NCBI GenBank assembly: GCA_039916225.1
Contig: JBDSLU010000092.1
Location: 1-25,882 of the forward strand
Direction of reading: 5' to 3'
Source of the DNA: JBDSLU01 sp039916225
GTDB lineage: Bacteria; Acidobacteriota; Vicinamibacteria; Vicinamibacterales; Vicinamibacteraceae
Length of the DNA: 25,882 bases
Position numbers and translations under genes: made by a program. Below the pieces are notes generated by a model. The model did no database searches. It was not told the origin of the DNA and saw only the letters and a list, made by a program, of their open reading frames with translations. Numbering within the stretch: the first letter of the stretch is position 1; each line of letters begins with the position of its first letter. Positions 7,011-13,762 of the stretch are shown here, piece after piece.

Positions 7011-9716
7011 ATGCACGGCGTGCAGGGCATGCGGCTTCTCGCGATCTCAATCGGGCTCGCGCTCGCTGGCGGCGTTGCCGCTCGCGGTCAGGCGCCGGCT
7101 GCGGCTCCGGCCTCGACGTCCGCGACGCCGCCCGCGGCCTCGCCGACACCGGCCGCCCGTCCGCCGCGGGCGACGGCCGCCCCGCGTCCCGTGTCCGCGC
7201 CCGCTCACAGCTTCGAGAGCCTGGTGAAGCCGTTCGTCGAGGAGAATTGCGCCTCCTGCCACGGCAAGCGACGCCAGAAGGGCGACCTGAACCTGGCGGC
7301 CTACGACTCGCTCGAGGCGTTGACCAATGACGCCGATCGGTGGGAGCTGGTCGTCCGCAAGCTGCGCGACGGCGACATGCCGCCCGAAGACGAGGAGCCG
7401 CGGCCGACCGCGAAGCAGATCGCCGACCTGACCGGCTTCGTCGAGCGCGAGATCGCCAAGGCCGACGCCGCGCGTCCGCTGGATCCGGGACGCGTCACCA
7501 CGCGCCGGCTGAATCGCACCGAGTACAACAACACCATCCGCGATCTCCTCGCCGTCGATCTGCGACCCGCCGACGAGTTCCCGAACGACGACTCCGGCTA
7601 CGGCTTCGACAACATCGGCGACGTGCTGTCGACGTCGCCGCTGCTGCTCGAGAAGCAGTTGGCGGCCGCCGAGCGCATCGCGCGCACGGCGATCTTCGGC
7701 ACCGGCGCGATCAAGCCGTCGCTGACCAAGCTGCCGATGCTGAACGGGCGCGTGCAGGAGAGCAAGGACATCGCCGCCAGCTACGACGAGAGTGGCTTGA
7801 CGATGGCCAACGCGGCGCACGCGACCTACCGCGTGCCGGTCGACGCCGATTACGTGGTGCGCCTGATCACCAGCGGACGCCGTCCGCAGGGCTCGATGCC
7901 GATGACGTTCGCGCTGTGGGTCGACGGCACGCGCGTCGCCGACCAGGTGCTCGATCCGAGTCTCGGCGCCGGGTTCGAGCCGGGCGAGCAGGAACTGAGC
8001 GGCCGCCGCGTCGAGTTCCGTCTCAAGCTGAAGGCCGGCGAGCACTGGATCGCCGGCACGCCACTGCGCCTCTACGAAGGCCTGCCGACCAGTTTCGGCG
8101 GACCGGCGCCGTCGACCCTGCCGCCGCCGCCGAAGCCGGAATTCAAGCCCCGTCCGGGCATGACGGCCGAGCAGGTCGAATTCGCCAAGAAGCGGTTCGA
8201 GGCGCGTCTCACCGAGCGAATGGTGATCAACACGCCGCGCGTCGGCGGGATCGAGATCATCGGGCCCTACGGCGCCGACGGGCAGCCATCGGCCGCCAGC
8301 CGGGCTCGCATCTTCACCTGCGGGCACACCGGTCCGCACGTCGCCGCCTGCCGGCTGCCGATCATCTCGAAGCTCGCGCGCCGGGCCTACCGGCGTCCGG
8401 TGACGAAGGACGAGATCGGCAAGCTGACGGCGCTGGCGGAGGGCGTCGAACGGGAAACCGGATCGTTCGACGAAGGCCTGGCCTCGGCGGTGCAGGCGAT
8501 CCTGGTATCTCCCGACTTCATCTTCCGGGTCGAACGCGGCGAGCCGCGGATGCTGACGTCCCGACGCGTCGCGCCACTCGGCATCCGACTCACGCAGCAC
8601 GAGCTGGCGTCGCGGCTGTCCTATTTCCTGTGGGCCAGCATGCCCGACGCCGCGCTCAGCACGGCGGCCGATCGCGGCCTGCTGCGCCAGCCGGCGCTGC
8701 TCAGCGCGCAGGTCAAGCGGATGCTGGCCGATCCGCGCTCGGCCACGCTCGGCGAGCATTTCGCCGGGCAATGGCTGCAGGTGCGGGCCCTCGAATCGGC
8801 GTCGCCGGATCGCGAGAAGTTCCCCGACTTCGACCACTACCTGCGCACCTCGATGCGCCGCGAGACCGAGTTGTTCGTCGCGGCGATCGTCCGCGAGGAC
8901 CGCAGCATCCTCGACTTCATCGACGGCAAGTTCACCTTCCTGAACGAGCGCCTGGCCCGCCACTACGGCATCGATGGCGTGACCGGGACCAGCTTCCGCC
9001 GGGTCGCGCTGCCGATCGACGGCGTGCGCGGCGGCGTCATCACCCAGGCCAGCGTGCTCACGGTGTCCTCGTACGCGACGCGGACCTCGCCGGTGCTGCG
9101 CGGCCGCTGGATTCTCGACAACATCCTGGCCGCGCCCCCGCCGGAGCCGCCGCCCGACATCCCGAATCTCGACGACAAGGGCGTCGGCACCGCCACGTCG
9201 GTCCGACAGCAGCTCGAGCAGCATCGCGCCGACCCGACCTGCGCGTCGTGTCACAAGAAGATGGACCCGCTCGGTTTCGGTCTCGAGAACTTCGATGCCA
9301 TCGGGACGTGGCGCACGGTCGACGGCAAGGTGCCGATCGACTCGTCGGGCACGCTGCCGGACGGACGCACCTTCACCGGCCCGAAGGAGCTGCGCGCCAT
9401 CCTCGTCACCGAGCGTGACGCCTTCACGCGCGCCATCACCGGCAAGCTGATGACCTACGCGCTGGGCCGCGGCCTGGAGCGCACCGACCGTCGAGACGTC
9501 GCCAAGATGGCCAAGGCGATCGCCGTCGAACGCTACCGCTTCTCGAGCGTGGTGCTGGCGATCGTCAACAGCCCGGCGTTCCAGATGCGGCGCGCCGACC
9601 CCAAGCCGGCGCCGGTCCCCGCCACGAGCCCAACGCCCGCCGACACGCGGACCGCCCAACATCCCGCGCCCGAACGCAGCACCCCGGGGACCCCTTCGCA
9701 GGAGCCAGCACGATGA
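7011..9716 (+). CDS. Secreted di-haem cytochrome c, DUF1587/DUF1595/DUF1592/DUF1588/DUF1585 family
   Basis: Exported protein of the multi-DUF cytochrome family common in Planctomycetota, Verrucomicrobiota and Acidobacteriota. A signal peptide (MRLLAISIGLALAGGVAA from residue 7) precedes an Ala/Pro-rich linker. The first haem site CASCH is at 80-84 (cytochrome domain with GDLNL). RRLNRTEYNNTIRDLL marks DUF1587, RLTQHELASRLSYFLWASMPD marks DUF1592, and FLNERLARHYGI with SPVLRGRWILDNIL marks DUF1588. The second haem site CASCH (744-748) starts MDPLGFGLENFDAIGTWR. KLMTYALGRGLE belongs to DUF1585. The tail is Pro-rich. The ATG at 7011 is favoured; ATG 7029 has no usable ribosome site. It overlaps the DUF1552 gene by ATGA. 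The members are presumed periplasmic redox proteins; substrate is unknown. Confidence 0.92.
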   Translation: MHGVQGMRLLAISIGLALAGGVAARGQAPAAAPASTSATPPAASPTPAARPPRATAAPRPVSAPAHSFESLVKPFVEENCASCHGKRRQKGDLNLAAYDSLEALTNDADRWELVVRKLRDGDMPPEDEEPRPTAKQIADLTGFVEREIAKADAARPLDPGRVTTRRLNRTEYNNTIRDLLAVDLRPADEFPNDDSGYGFDNIGDVLSTSPLLLEKQLAAAERIARTAIFGTGAIKPSLTKLPMLNGRVQESKDIAASYDESGLTMANAAHATYRVPVDADYVVRLITSGRRPQGSMPMTFALWVDGTRVADQVLDPSLGAGFEPGEQELSGRRVEFRLKLKAGEHWIAGTPLRLYEGLPTSFGGPAPSTLPPPPKPEFKPRPGMTAEQVEFAKKRFEARLTERMVINTPRVGGIEIIGPYGADGQPSAASRARIFTCGHTGPHVAACRLPIISKLARRAYRRPVTKDEIGKLTALAEGVERETGSFDEGLASAVQAILVSPDFIFRVERGEPRMLTSRRVAPLGIRLTQHELASRLSYFLWASMPDAALSTAADRGLLRQPALLSAQVKRMLADPRSATLGEHFAGQWLQVRALESASPDREKFPDFDHYLRTSMRRETELFVAAIVREDRSILDFIDGKFTFLNERLARHYGIDGVTGTSFRRVALPIDGVRGGVITQASVLTVSSYATRTSPVLRGRWILDNILAAPPPEPPPDIPNLDDKGVGTATSVRQQLEQHRADPTCASCHKKMDPLGFGLENFDAIGTWRTVDGKVPIDSSGTLPDGRTFTGPKELRAILVTERDAFTRAITGKLMTYALGRGLERTDRRDVAKMAKAIAVERYRFSSVVLAIVNSPAFQMRRADPKPAPVPATSPTPADTRTAQHPAPERSTPGTPSQEPAR

Positions 9717-11068
9717 TCATCACCGGCAAGCATCTCTCCCGACGCACGATCCTGCGCGGCATCGGTGCCATGGTGGCGCTGCCCGCCCTCGACGCGATGA
9801 CGCCGGCGCTTGCCGCGGCCGCCGGGCGGAAGGCCGGCGCCGCTCCGCTCCGCCTCGCCTTTGCCTACGTCCCGAACGGCGTGACGATGGAGCAGTGGAC
9901 GCCGTCGGCCGAGGGCGCCGGCTTCGAGCTACCACGCATCCTCAAGCCGCTCACTTCGGTCAAGGACCGGATGCTTGTGCTGTCCGGCCTCGAGCACAAC
10001 AACGGCAACGCCCTCGGCGACGGCCCCGGCGACCATGCCCGGGCCGGCGCGGTGTTCCTGACCGGTGTCCACTGCCGCAAGACCTCCGGCGCCGACATCA
10101 AGAACGGCGTCTCCGTCGACCAGATCGCGGCCCGCCAGATCGGCTCACAGACGCGGCTCGGATCGATCGAGCTGGGGTGCGAGGACACGCGCATCGTCGG
10201 CAACTGCGACTCCGGCTACAGCTGCGCCTACACCAACAGCCTGTCGTGGCGCAGCGAGACGACGCCGCAGCCGCCCGAGACCAACCCGCGGGCGGTCTTC
10301 GAGCGCCTGTTCGGCGCCGATGCCGGTCTCGATCCGGCGACGCGGGCGCAGCGCATGCGCACCCGCCGGAGCATCCTCGACCTCGTCGGTGAACGGAGCG
10401 CGGCCTTGCGCAACGATCTCGGGGCCAACGATCGCCGCAAGCTGGACGAGTACTTCACCGCCGTCCGCGAGATCGAGCAGCGCATCGCGCAGGCCGAGTC
10501 GCACAACACCGACTGGCTGCCGGAGATGGAGAAGCCGAGCGGCATTCCCGAGACGTTCGCCGAGCACGTCTCGCTGATGTTCGACCTGCAGGCGCTGGCC
10601 TTCCAGGCCGACATCACCCGCATCGCCACCACGATGATCGCGCGCGAAGGCAGCACGCGGACCTATCCGGAGATCGGCGTCGCCGACCCACACCATCCGC
10701 TGACGCACCACCGCAACAATCCGGAGTGGATCGAGAAGGTCACCCAGATCAACGAGTTCCACATGGGACTCTTCGCCAAGTTCATCCAGAAGCTGGCGGT
10801 GACGCCGGACGGTGACGGCTCGCTGCTCGACCACTCGATGATCGTCTACGGCAGCGGCATCGCCGACGGCAACAAGCACACGCATCTGGATCTGCCGGTG
10901 CTGCTGGTCGGCAACGGCGGCGGCGCCCTCGCGCCCGGCCGGCACATCCGCTATGCCAAGGACACGCCGATGACGAACCTCTACATGACGCTGCTCGATC
11001 GCATGGGCGTCCGCGAGGAATCGATCGGCGACAGCACCGGCCACGTGCAGCACCTCGCGAACGTCTAG
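9713..11068 (+). CDS. DUF1552 protein, Tat-exported, partner of the DUF1592 cytochrome
   Basis: DUF1552 proteins are encoded next to DUF1592-type cytochromes in many genomes and are thought to be their periplasmic partners; no reaction is established. The N-terminus has a twin-arginine signal, SRRTILRGIGAMVALPALDA, so the protein is probably exported folded. Family features visible are LAFAYVPNGV near the start, a central VDQIAA segment, GCEDTRIVGNCDSGYSCAYTNSLSWR, HHPLTHH, and YGSGIADGNKHTHLDLPVLLVG near the end. The His-rich loops and Cys-rich segment could bind a metal (inference). AGGAG at 9700-9704 supports the ATG at 9713, which overlaps the upstream stop by 4 bases. Length is 451 residues, typical for the family. 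The stop is 16 bases before heptamer array B. Confidence 0.92.
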   Translation: MIITGKHLSRRTILRGIGAMVALPALDAMTPALAAAAGRKAGAAPLRLAFAYVPNGVTMEQWTPSAEGAGFELPRILKPLTSVKDRMLVLSGLEHNNGNALGDGPGDHARAGAVFLTGVHCRKTSGADIKNGVSVDQIAARQIGSQTRLGSIELGCEDTRIVGNCDSGYSCAYTNSLSWRSETTPQPPETNPRAVFERLFGADAGLDPATRAQRMRTRRSILDLVGERSAALRNDLGANDRRKLDEYFTAVREIEQRIAQAESHNTDWLPEMEKPSGIPETFAEHVSLMFDLQALAFQADITRIATTMIAREGSTRTYPEIGVADPHHPLTHHRNNPEWIEKVTQINEFHMGLFAKFIQKLAVTPDGDGSLLDHSMIVYGSGIADGNKHTHLDLPVLLVGNGGGALAPGRHIRYAKDTPMTNLYMTLLDRMGVREESIGDSTGHVQHLANV

Positions 11069-11084
11069 CGCTCGCGCGGAACTT

Positions 11085-11197
11085 CCAACCTCCAACCTCC
11101 AACCTCCAATCTCCAACTTCCAATCCCCAACTTCCAACCAAGGCCAGCTTGGGAGTTGGCGGTTGGACGTTGGCGGTTGGTCGTTGGCGGTTGGTCG
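11085..11197. repeat. Inverted heptamer array B between convergent genes
   Basis: Eight CCAANNN units (11085-11140, the first three identical CCAACCT) face seven TTGGNNN units (11149-11197). The right half has a higher-order 14-base period, TTGGCGG TTGGTCG repeated. A short central stem CCAAG/CTTGG with a 5-base loop lies at 11138-11152. The array fills the gap between the stops of the DUF1552 gene (11068) and the DUF711 gene (11198), ending exactly at the latter's TAA. It is built on the same unit as arrays A and C but with different spacer bases, so it did not arise by recent copying of one sequence. Confidence 0.85.
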
Positions 11198-12364
11198 TTA
11201 GACCGCGAGCACGCGGGCGTTCACCAAATACGGATTGTCGAACGTCGTCACCTCGCCCGGCGCGAGGCCCGGGGCGAGGAGCAGGCGCGCCGAGAGCGGC
11301 TTGTCGAGGCGCGTCGACAGCGCGGCGACGTCGAGCAGGAGCCGCGCGATCGAGGCCTCCGGCGTGTCGCCGGGAATCGGCACCACGTCCAGCCCGGTGC
11401 CACAGACGCTCGAATACAGGAGCAGTTCGCGGAGCCCGAAGCGGCCTTCCGAGGCGCGCGCGGCGAGGACGTCGTCCTCGAGCACCGGCAGCATCAACCC
11501 GCAGTAGCCGCAGGCGCGGACCGGCAGCGCCTTGATGGCTGCCGTCAGCGTCGCGCACGCGTCGAGCGTGCCGGTGTCGCCGAAGGCGCTGCCCGACAAC
11601 GCCTCGATGGCCGCGCCGATGCTGACCGGGCCGAGCGGCGCCGGCGACGTGTCGATGCCGGCGTAGTGCACGCGCTCGTCGTGGGCGATGCCGTCGAGCA
11701 CGCGCTCGACGCCCATCAACGCCGGGCCCAGGTGATCGATCAGCCGCCGGCCGGCCTCCTCGGCGTGCCGCGCCTCGCGCACGGCGTCGTGGACGAGATG
11801 GGCCGACTCGAGTCCCGCCGAGATCGCCGGCGCGCCGTAGTGCCACGCGACGGGGAAGAACGGCGTCAGCGCCGGGACTCGCGCCGCCGCCGCGAAGCGA
11901 AAGTTACCGAGCCCGTCCGAGGACGCCCTCGCAATCGCGCGCATCGCCGCCGCGGCAATCGTCGCGTTGTGCCGGTGGACGCCGCCATCCGGTGAGGCGA
12001 TGACCACGCTGGCGTGGGTATGGGACGTGGCCGCGTTGAGGTCGGCGATCCACGTGGCCAGTCCGGCATCCGGCGCGTCGTCGATGGCGAGGGGCCCGAC
12101 GCTGAGGACGACGCCGGCGTCGCCGGCGAGCGCGTCGAGTTGGCGGACGTGGGCGAGGCTGGTCCAGCGCTGCGCCGCATCGAGCTTGGCCAGGAGCGGT
12201 GGCAGCGAGAGTCGCGCCAGCTGCACCTCGAACCCTTCGCGCGCGAGGCGGGCGCGGGCCCGAGACAGCAGGCCGAGCGCGGTCTCGACAGGGCCCCACT
12301 CGCCCAGGGTCTCGAGATCGACGCCGGCGGTGAGGGCCCGGACCTTGGGAAGCGTCGTGGGCAT
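11198..12364 (-). CDS. DUF711 / UPF0210 family protein, 388 aa
   Basis: Conserved cytoplasmic family of unknown reaction, whose solved relatives have a fold like pyruvate formate-lyase and anaerobic ribonucleotide reductase large subunits, but without a glycyl-radical motif. Family hallmarks here are KVRALTAGVDL at the N-terminus, GNFRFAAAARV (153-163), TPFFPVAWH (167-175), ISAGLESAHLV, GIDTSPAP (236-243) and GLMLPVLEDD (289-298). Cys285 and Cys288 (CGYC) are just before the last motif and might bind a metal (inference). Its ATG shares a base with the TGA of the VIT gene (TGATG, 12362-12366), so it is translated from the same operon. Full length; no signal peptide. Confidence 0.88.
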   Translation of the reverse strand: MPTTLPKVRALTAGVDLETLGEWGPVETALGLLSRARARLAREGFEVQLARLSLPPLLAKLDAAQRWTSLAHVRQLDALAGDAGVVLSVGPLAIDDAPDAGLATWIADLNAATSHTHASVVIASPDGGVHRHNATIAAAAMRAIARASSDGLGNFRFAAAARVPALTPFFPVAWHYGAPAISAGLESAHLVHDAVREARHAEEAGRRLIDHLGPALMGVERVLDGIAHDERVHYAGIDTSPAPLGPVSIGAAIEALSGSAFGDTGTLDACATLTAAIKALPVRACGYCGLMLPVLEDDVLAARASEGRFGLRELLLYSSVCGTGLDVVPIPGDTPEASIARLLLDVAALSTRLDKPLSARLLLAPGLAPGEVTTFDNPYLVNARVLAV

Positions 12365-13080
12365 CAGGCGAGCGAGATCCCGAACAGCCAGCCGACGGCG
12401 GCGGTGAATACCATTGCCAGCGCCCCCCAGAAGGTGACGCGCAGGGCGCCGCGGGTGGGGCGGGCCCCGCCGGCACGCGCGGAGACGGCGCCAAGTGCGG
12501 CCAGGAAAAGCAAGGAGGCGGCGGCGATGACCAGGATCGTGCCCTGGTCGGGGGCAAACGCCGCCGCGGCGAGCGGCATGGCCGCGCCGACGCCGAACGA
12601 CCCTGCCGAGGCGAGGGCCGCCTGGACCGGCCGCGCCACGAGGACGTGCGAGAAGCCCAGCTCGTCGCGGGCATGCGCGCCGAGCGCGTCGTGCGCCATC
12701 AGCTGCTCGGCGACGTCCTGAGCCAGCGCCGCATCCAGTCCGCGGGCGACGTAGATCTCGGCGAGTTCGTCGCGCTCGAACAGCGGGTCGGCCGCCAGGT
12801 GCTCGCGCTCGATGGCCAGGTCGGCAAGCTCGACGTCGACTTGTGAGCTGACCGAGACGTACTCGCCGGCGGCCATCGACATCGCGCCGGCGACCAGCCC
12901 GGCGACGCCGGCCACGAGGATCTGGCGCCGGTCGCCCTGCGCGGCGGCGATGCCGATGACCAGGCTCGCCGTCGACACGATGCCGTCGTTGGCGCCGAGC
13001 ACCGCGGCCCGCAGCCAGCCGATGCGCTCGCCGCGGTGGCGCTCGCGCGCCCCCGGCGCGCTGGCGTCGGGCGTGTTCAT
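12364..13080 (-). CDS. VIT1/CCC1-family iron/manganese transporter, 238 aa
   Basis: Integral membrane protein moving Fe2+ or Mn2+ out of the cytosol in characterised members. The family signature lies at the first helix, GWLRAAVLGANDGIVSTASLVIGIA, and continues with GAMSMAAGEYVSVSSQ. Between helices 2 and 3 is the charged cytoplasmic metal-binding segment with many Glu (DVELADLAIEREHL, then FERDELAEIY and HARDELG). Three hydrophobic spans follow (about 155-235), giving the usual five. The ATG at 13080 overlaps the stop of the PPOX gene (ATGA, 13077-13080). Its neighbourhood, divergent from a predicted Mn/Fe ribonucleotide reductase, suggests a role in Fe/Mn balance. That link is inference. 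Confidence 0.92.
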   Translation of the reverse strand: MNTPDASAPGARERHRGERIGWLRAAVLGANDGIVSTASLVIGIAAAQGDRRQILVAGVAGLVAGAMSMAAGEYVSVSSQVDVELADLAIEREHLAADPLFERDELAEIYVARGLDAALAQDVAEQLMAHDALGAHARDELGFSHVLVARPVQAALASAGSFGVGAAMPLAAAAFAPDQGTILVIAAASLLFLAALGAVSARAGGARPTRGALRVTFWGALAMVFTAAVGWLFGISLA

Positions 13081-13634
13081 GCCGGTGTGATCCCGGTCAG
13101 CGGCGTCGGCAGGCCGTCGATGCTGCGGACGTTCTTGTCGCGCTGGTAGGCCTGCAGGCCGTCGGCGCCCTTGGCCACGGCCCACTGGACGAGCTGGTCA
13201 CGCTCGCCCACGTAGCCGAGGAAGGGCACCGCCTCGCCGCACGAGGTCTGAACCCGGGTCAGTTCGGCCACGATGATCTGACGGACGCCAGGCCGGGTCG
13301 GGAATCGGGCGCTCAGTTCGGCCCACTCGCCGTCGGTCGGGAGGACGGCGCGTCCGGTGCCGTAGAGCCGGAGAATCAGCGGCGAGCCTTCGAACGCGCA
13401 GAACATCAGCGTGATGCGGCCGTTGTCGAGCAGATGGGCGGCCGTCTCATTGCCGCTGCCGACGTTGTCGAGGTAGGCGACCGTCGTCGGGCCGAGCACC
13501 CGGAAGGAATCCATCCCCTTCGGCGACAAGTTGACGTGCCCGCCGGCCAGCGGCGCGGTGGCGACGAAGAACAGGTGCTGGCGTTCGATGAACGCCCGAA
13601 GCCCGTCGGTGACCTGCGGCAGCACCTTGCCCAT
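13077..13634 (-). CDS. Pyridoxamine 5'-phosphate oxidase-fold flavoprotein, 185 aa
   Basis: Split-barrel FMN-binding family protein, probably a cytoplasmic oxidoreductase. It shows the N-terminal FFVATAPLAGGHVNLSPKG (substrate/FMN strand pair, NLSPKG at about 35-40), then VAYLDNVGSGNETAAHLLDN and GRITLMFCAFEGSPLILRLYGTGRAV, all typical of the general-stress/PPOX subgroup that lacks PdxH substrate residues. So it is not pdxH itself. No clear Shine-Dalgarno precedes ATG 13634. A weak promoter TTGTGG-18-TACGGT (13694 to 13665, minus strand) would give a short leader, and its -35 lies in the first NrdR-like box. It is first gene of the PPOX-VIT-DUF711 operon. Substrate and cofactor (FMN or F420) cannot be decided. 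Confidence 0.87.
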   Translation of the reverse strand: MGKVLPQVTDGLRAFIERQHLFFVATAPLAGGHVNLSPKGMDSFRVLGPTTVAYLDNVGSGNETAAHLLDNGRITLMFCAFEGSPLILRLYGTGRAVLPTDGEWAELSARFPTRPGVRQIIVAELTRVQTSCGEAVPFLGYVGERDQLVQWAVAKGADGLQAYQRDKNVRSIDGLPTPLTGITPA

Positions 13635-13688
13635 GGAGAGATGTTACCGCCACGCCCCGGCTGGACCGTACGGCAGTCCATCGCCAGA

Positions 13689-13704
13689 CCACAAGATGTA
13701 GTTG
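13689..13704. promoter_or_regulatory. Candidate NrdR box 1
   Basis: The 16 bases CCACAAGATGTAGTTG agree with every strongly conserved position of the published NrdR box consensus (acaCwAtATaTwGtgt). The site precedes and slightly overlaps a -35-like TTGACC (13702-13707) of nrdA. It is 31 bp, three helical turns, from box 2. NrdR is the ATP/dATP-sensing repressor of ribonucleotide reductase genes. No nrdR gene is in this window. Confidence 0.6.
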
Positions 13705-13731
13705 ACCGCTGGCCGGCGCAGCCCATATGTT
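13702..13731 (+). promoter_or_regulatory. Candidate sigma-70 promoter of nrdAB
   Basis: TTGACC (13702-13707) and TATGTT (13726-13731) with an 18-base spacer, five of six and four of six consensus matches. The -35 touches NrdR-like box 1 and the -10 lies within box 2, so repressor binding would block polymerase. Transcription would begin near 13738, ~25 bases before the GTG start. Confidence 0.4.
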
Positions 13732-13735
13732 GGGA
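13720..13735. promoter_or_regulatory. Candidate NrdR box 2
   Basis: AGCCCATATGTTGGGA matches all but one (the w at position 5) of the strongly conserved positions of the NrdR box. Centre-to-centre distance to box 1 is 31 bp, the usual spacing of paired NrdR sites. It covers the putative -10 of nrdA. Confidence 0.55.
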
Positions 13736-13762
13736 GATCCAGTTCCTTTCGGGAGATCGCTC

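Noticed and set aside
7047..9662. 871-codon open frame on the minus strand
   Set aside because: Antisense shadow of the DUF1592 cytochrome gene, which has clear domains and haem motifs on the plus strand.
11085..11197. CRISPR array
   Set aside because: The period is 7 bases with no long spacers or conserved 25-40-base repeat, and no cas genes are present.
13077..13634. Annotation of the PPOX-fold protein as pdxH
   Set aside because: Only the flavin-binding half resembles PdxH. The C-terminal substrate-binding motif of true pyridoxamine phosphate oxidase is not visible.
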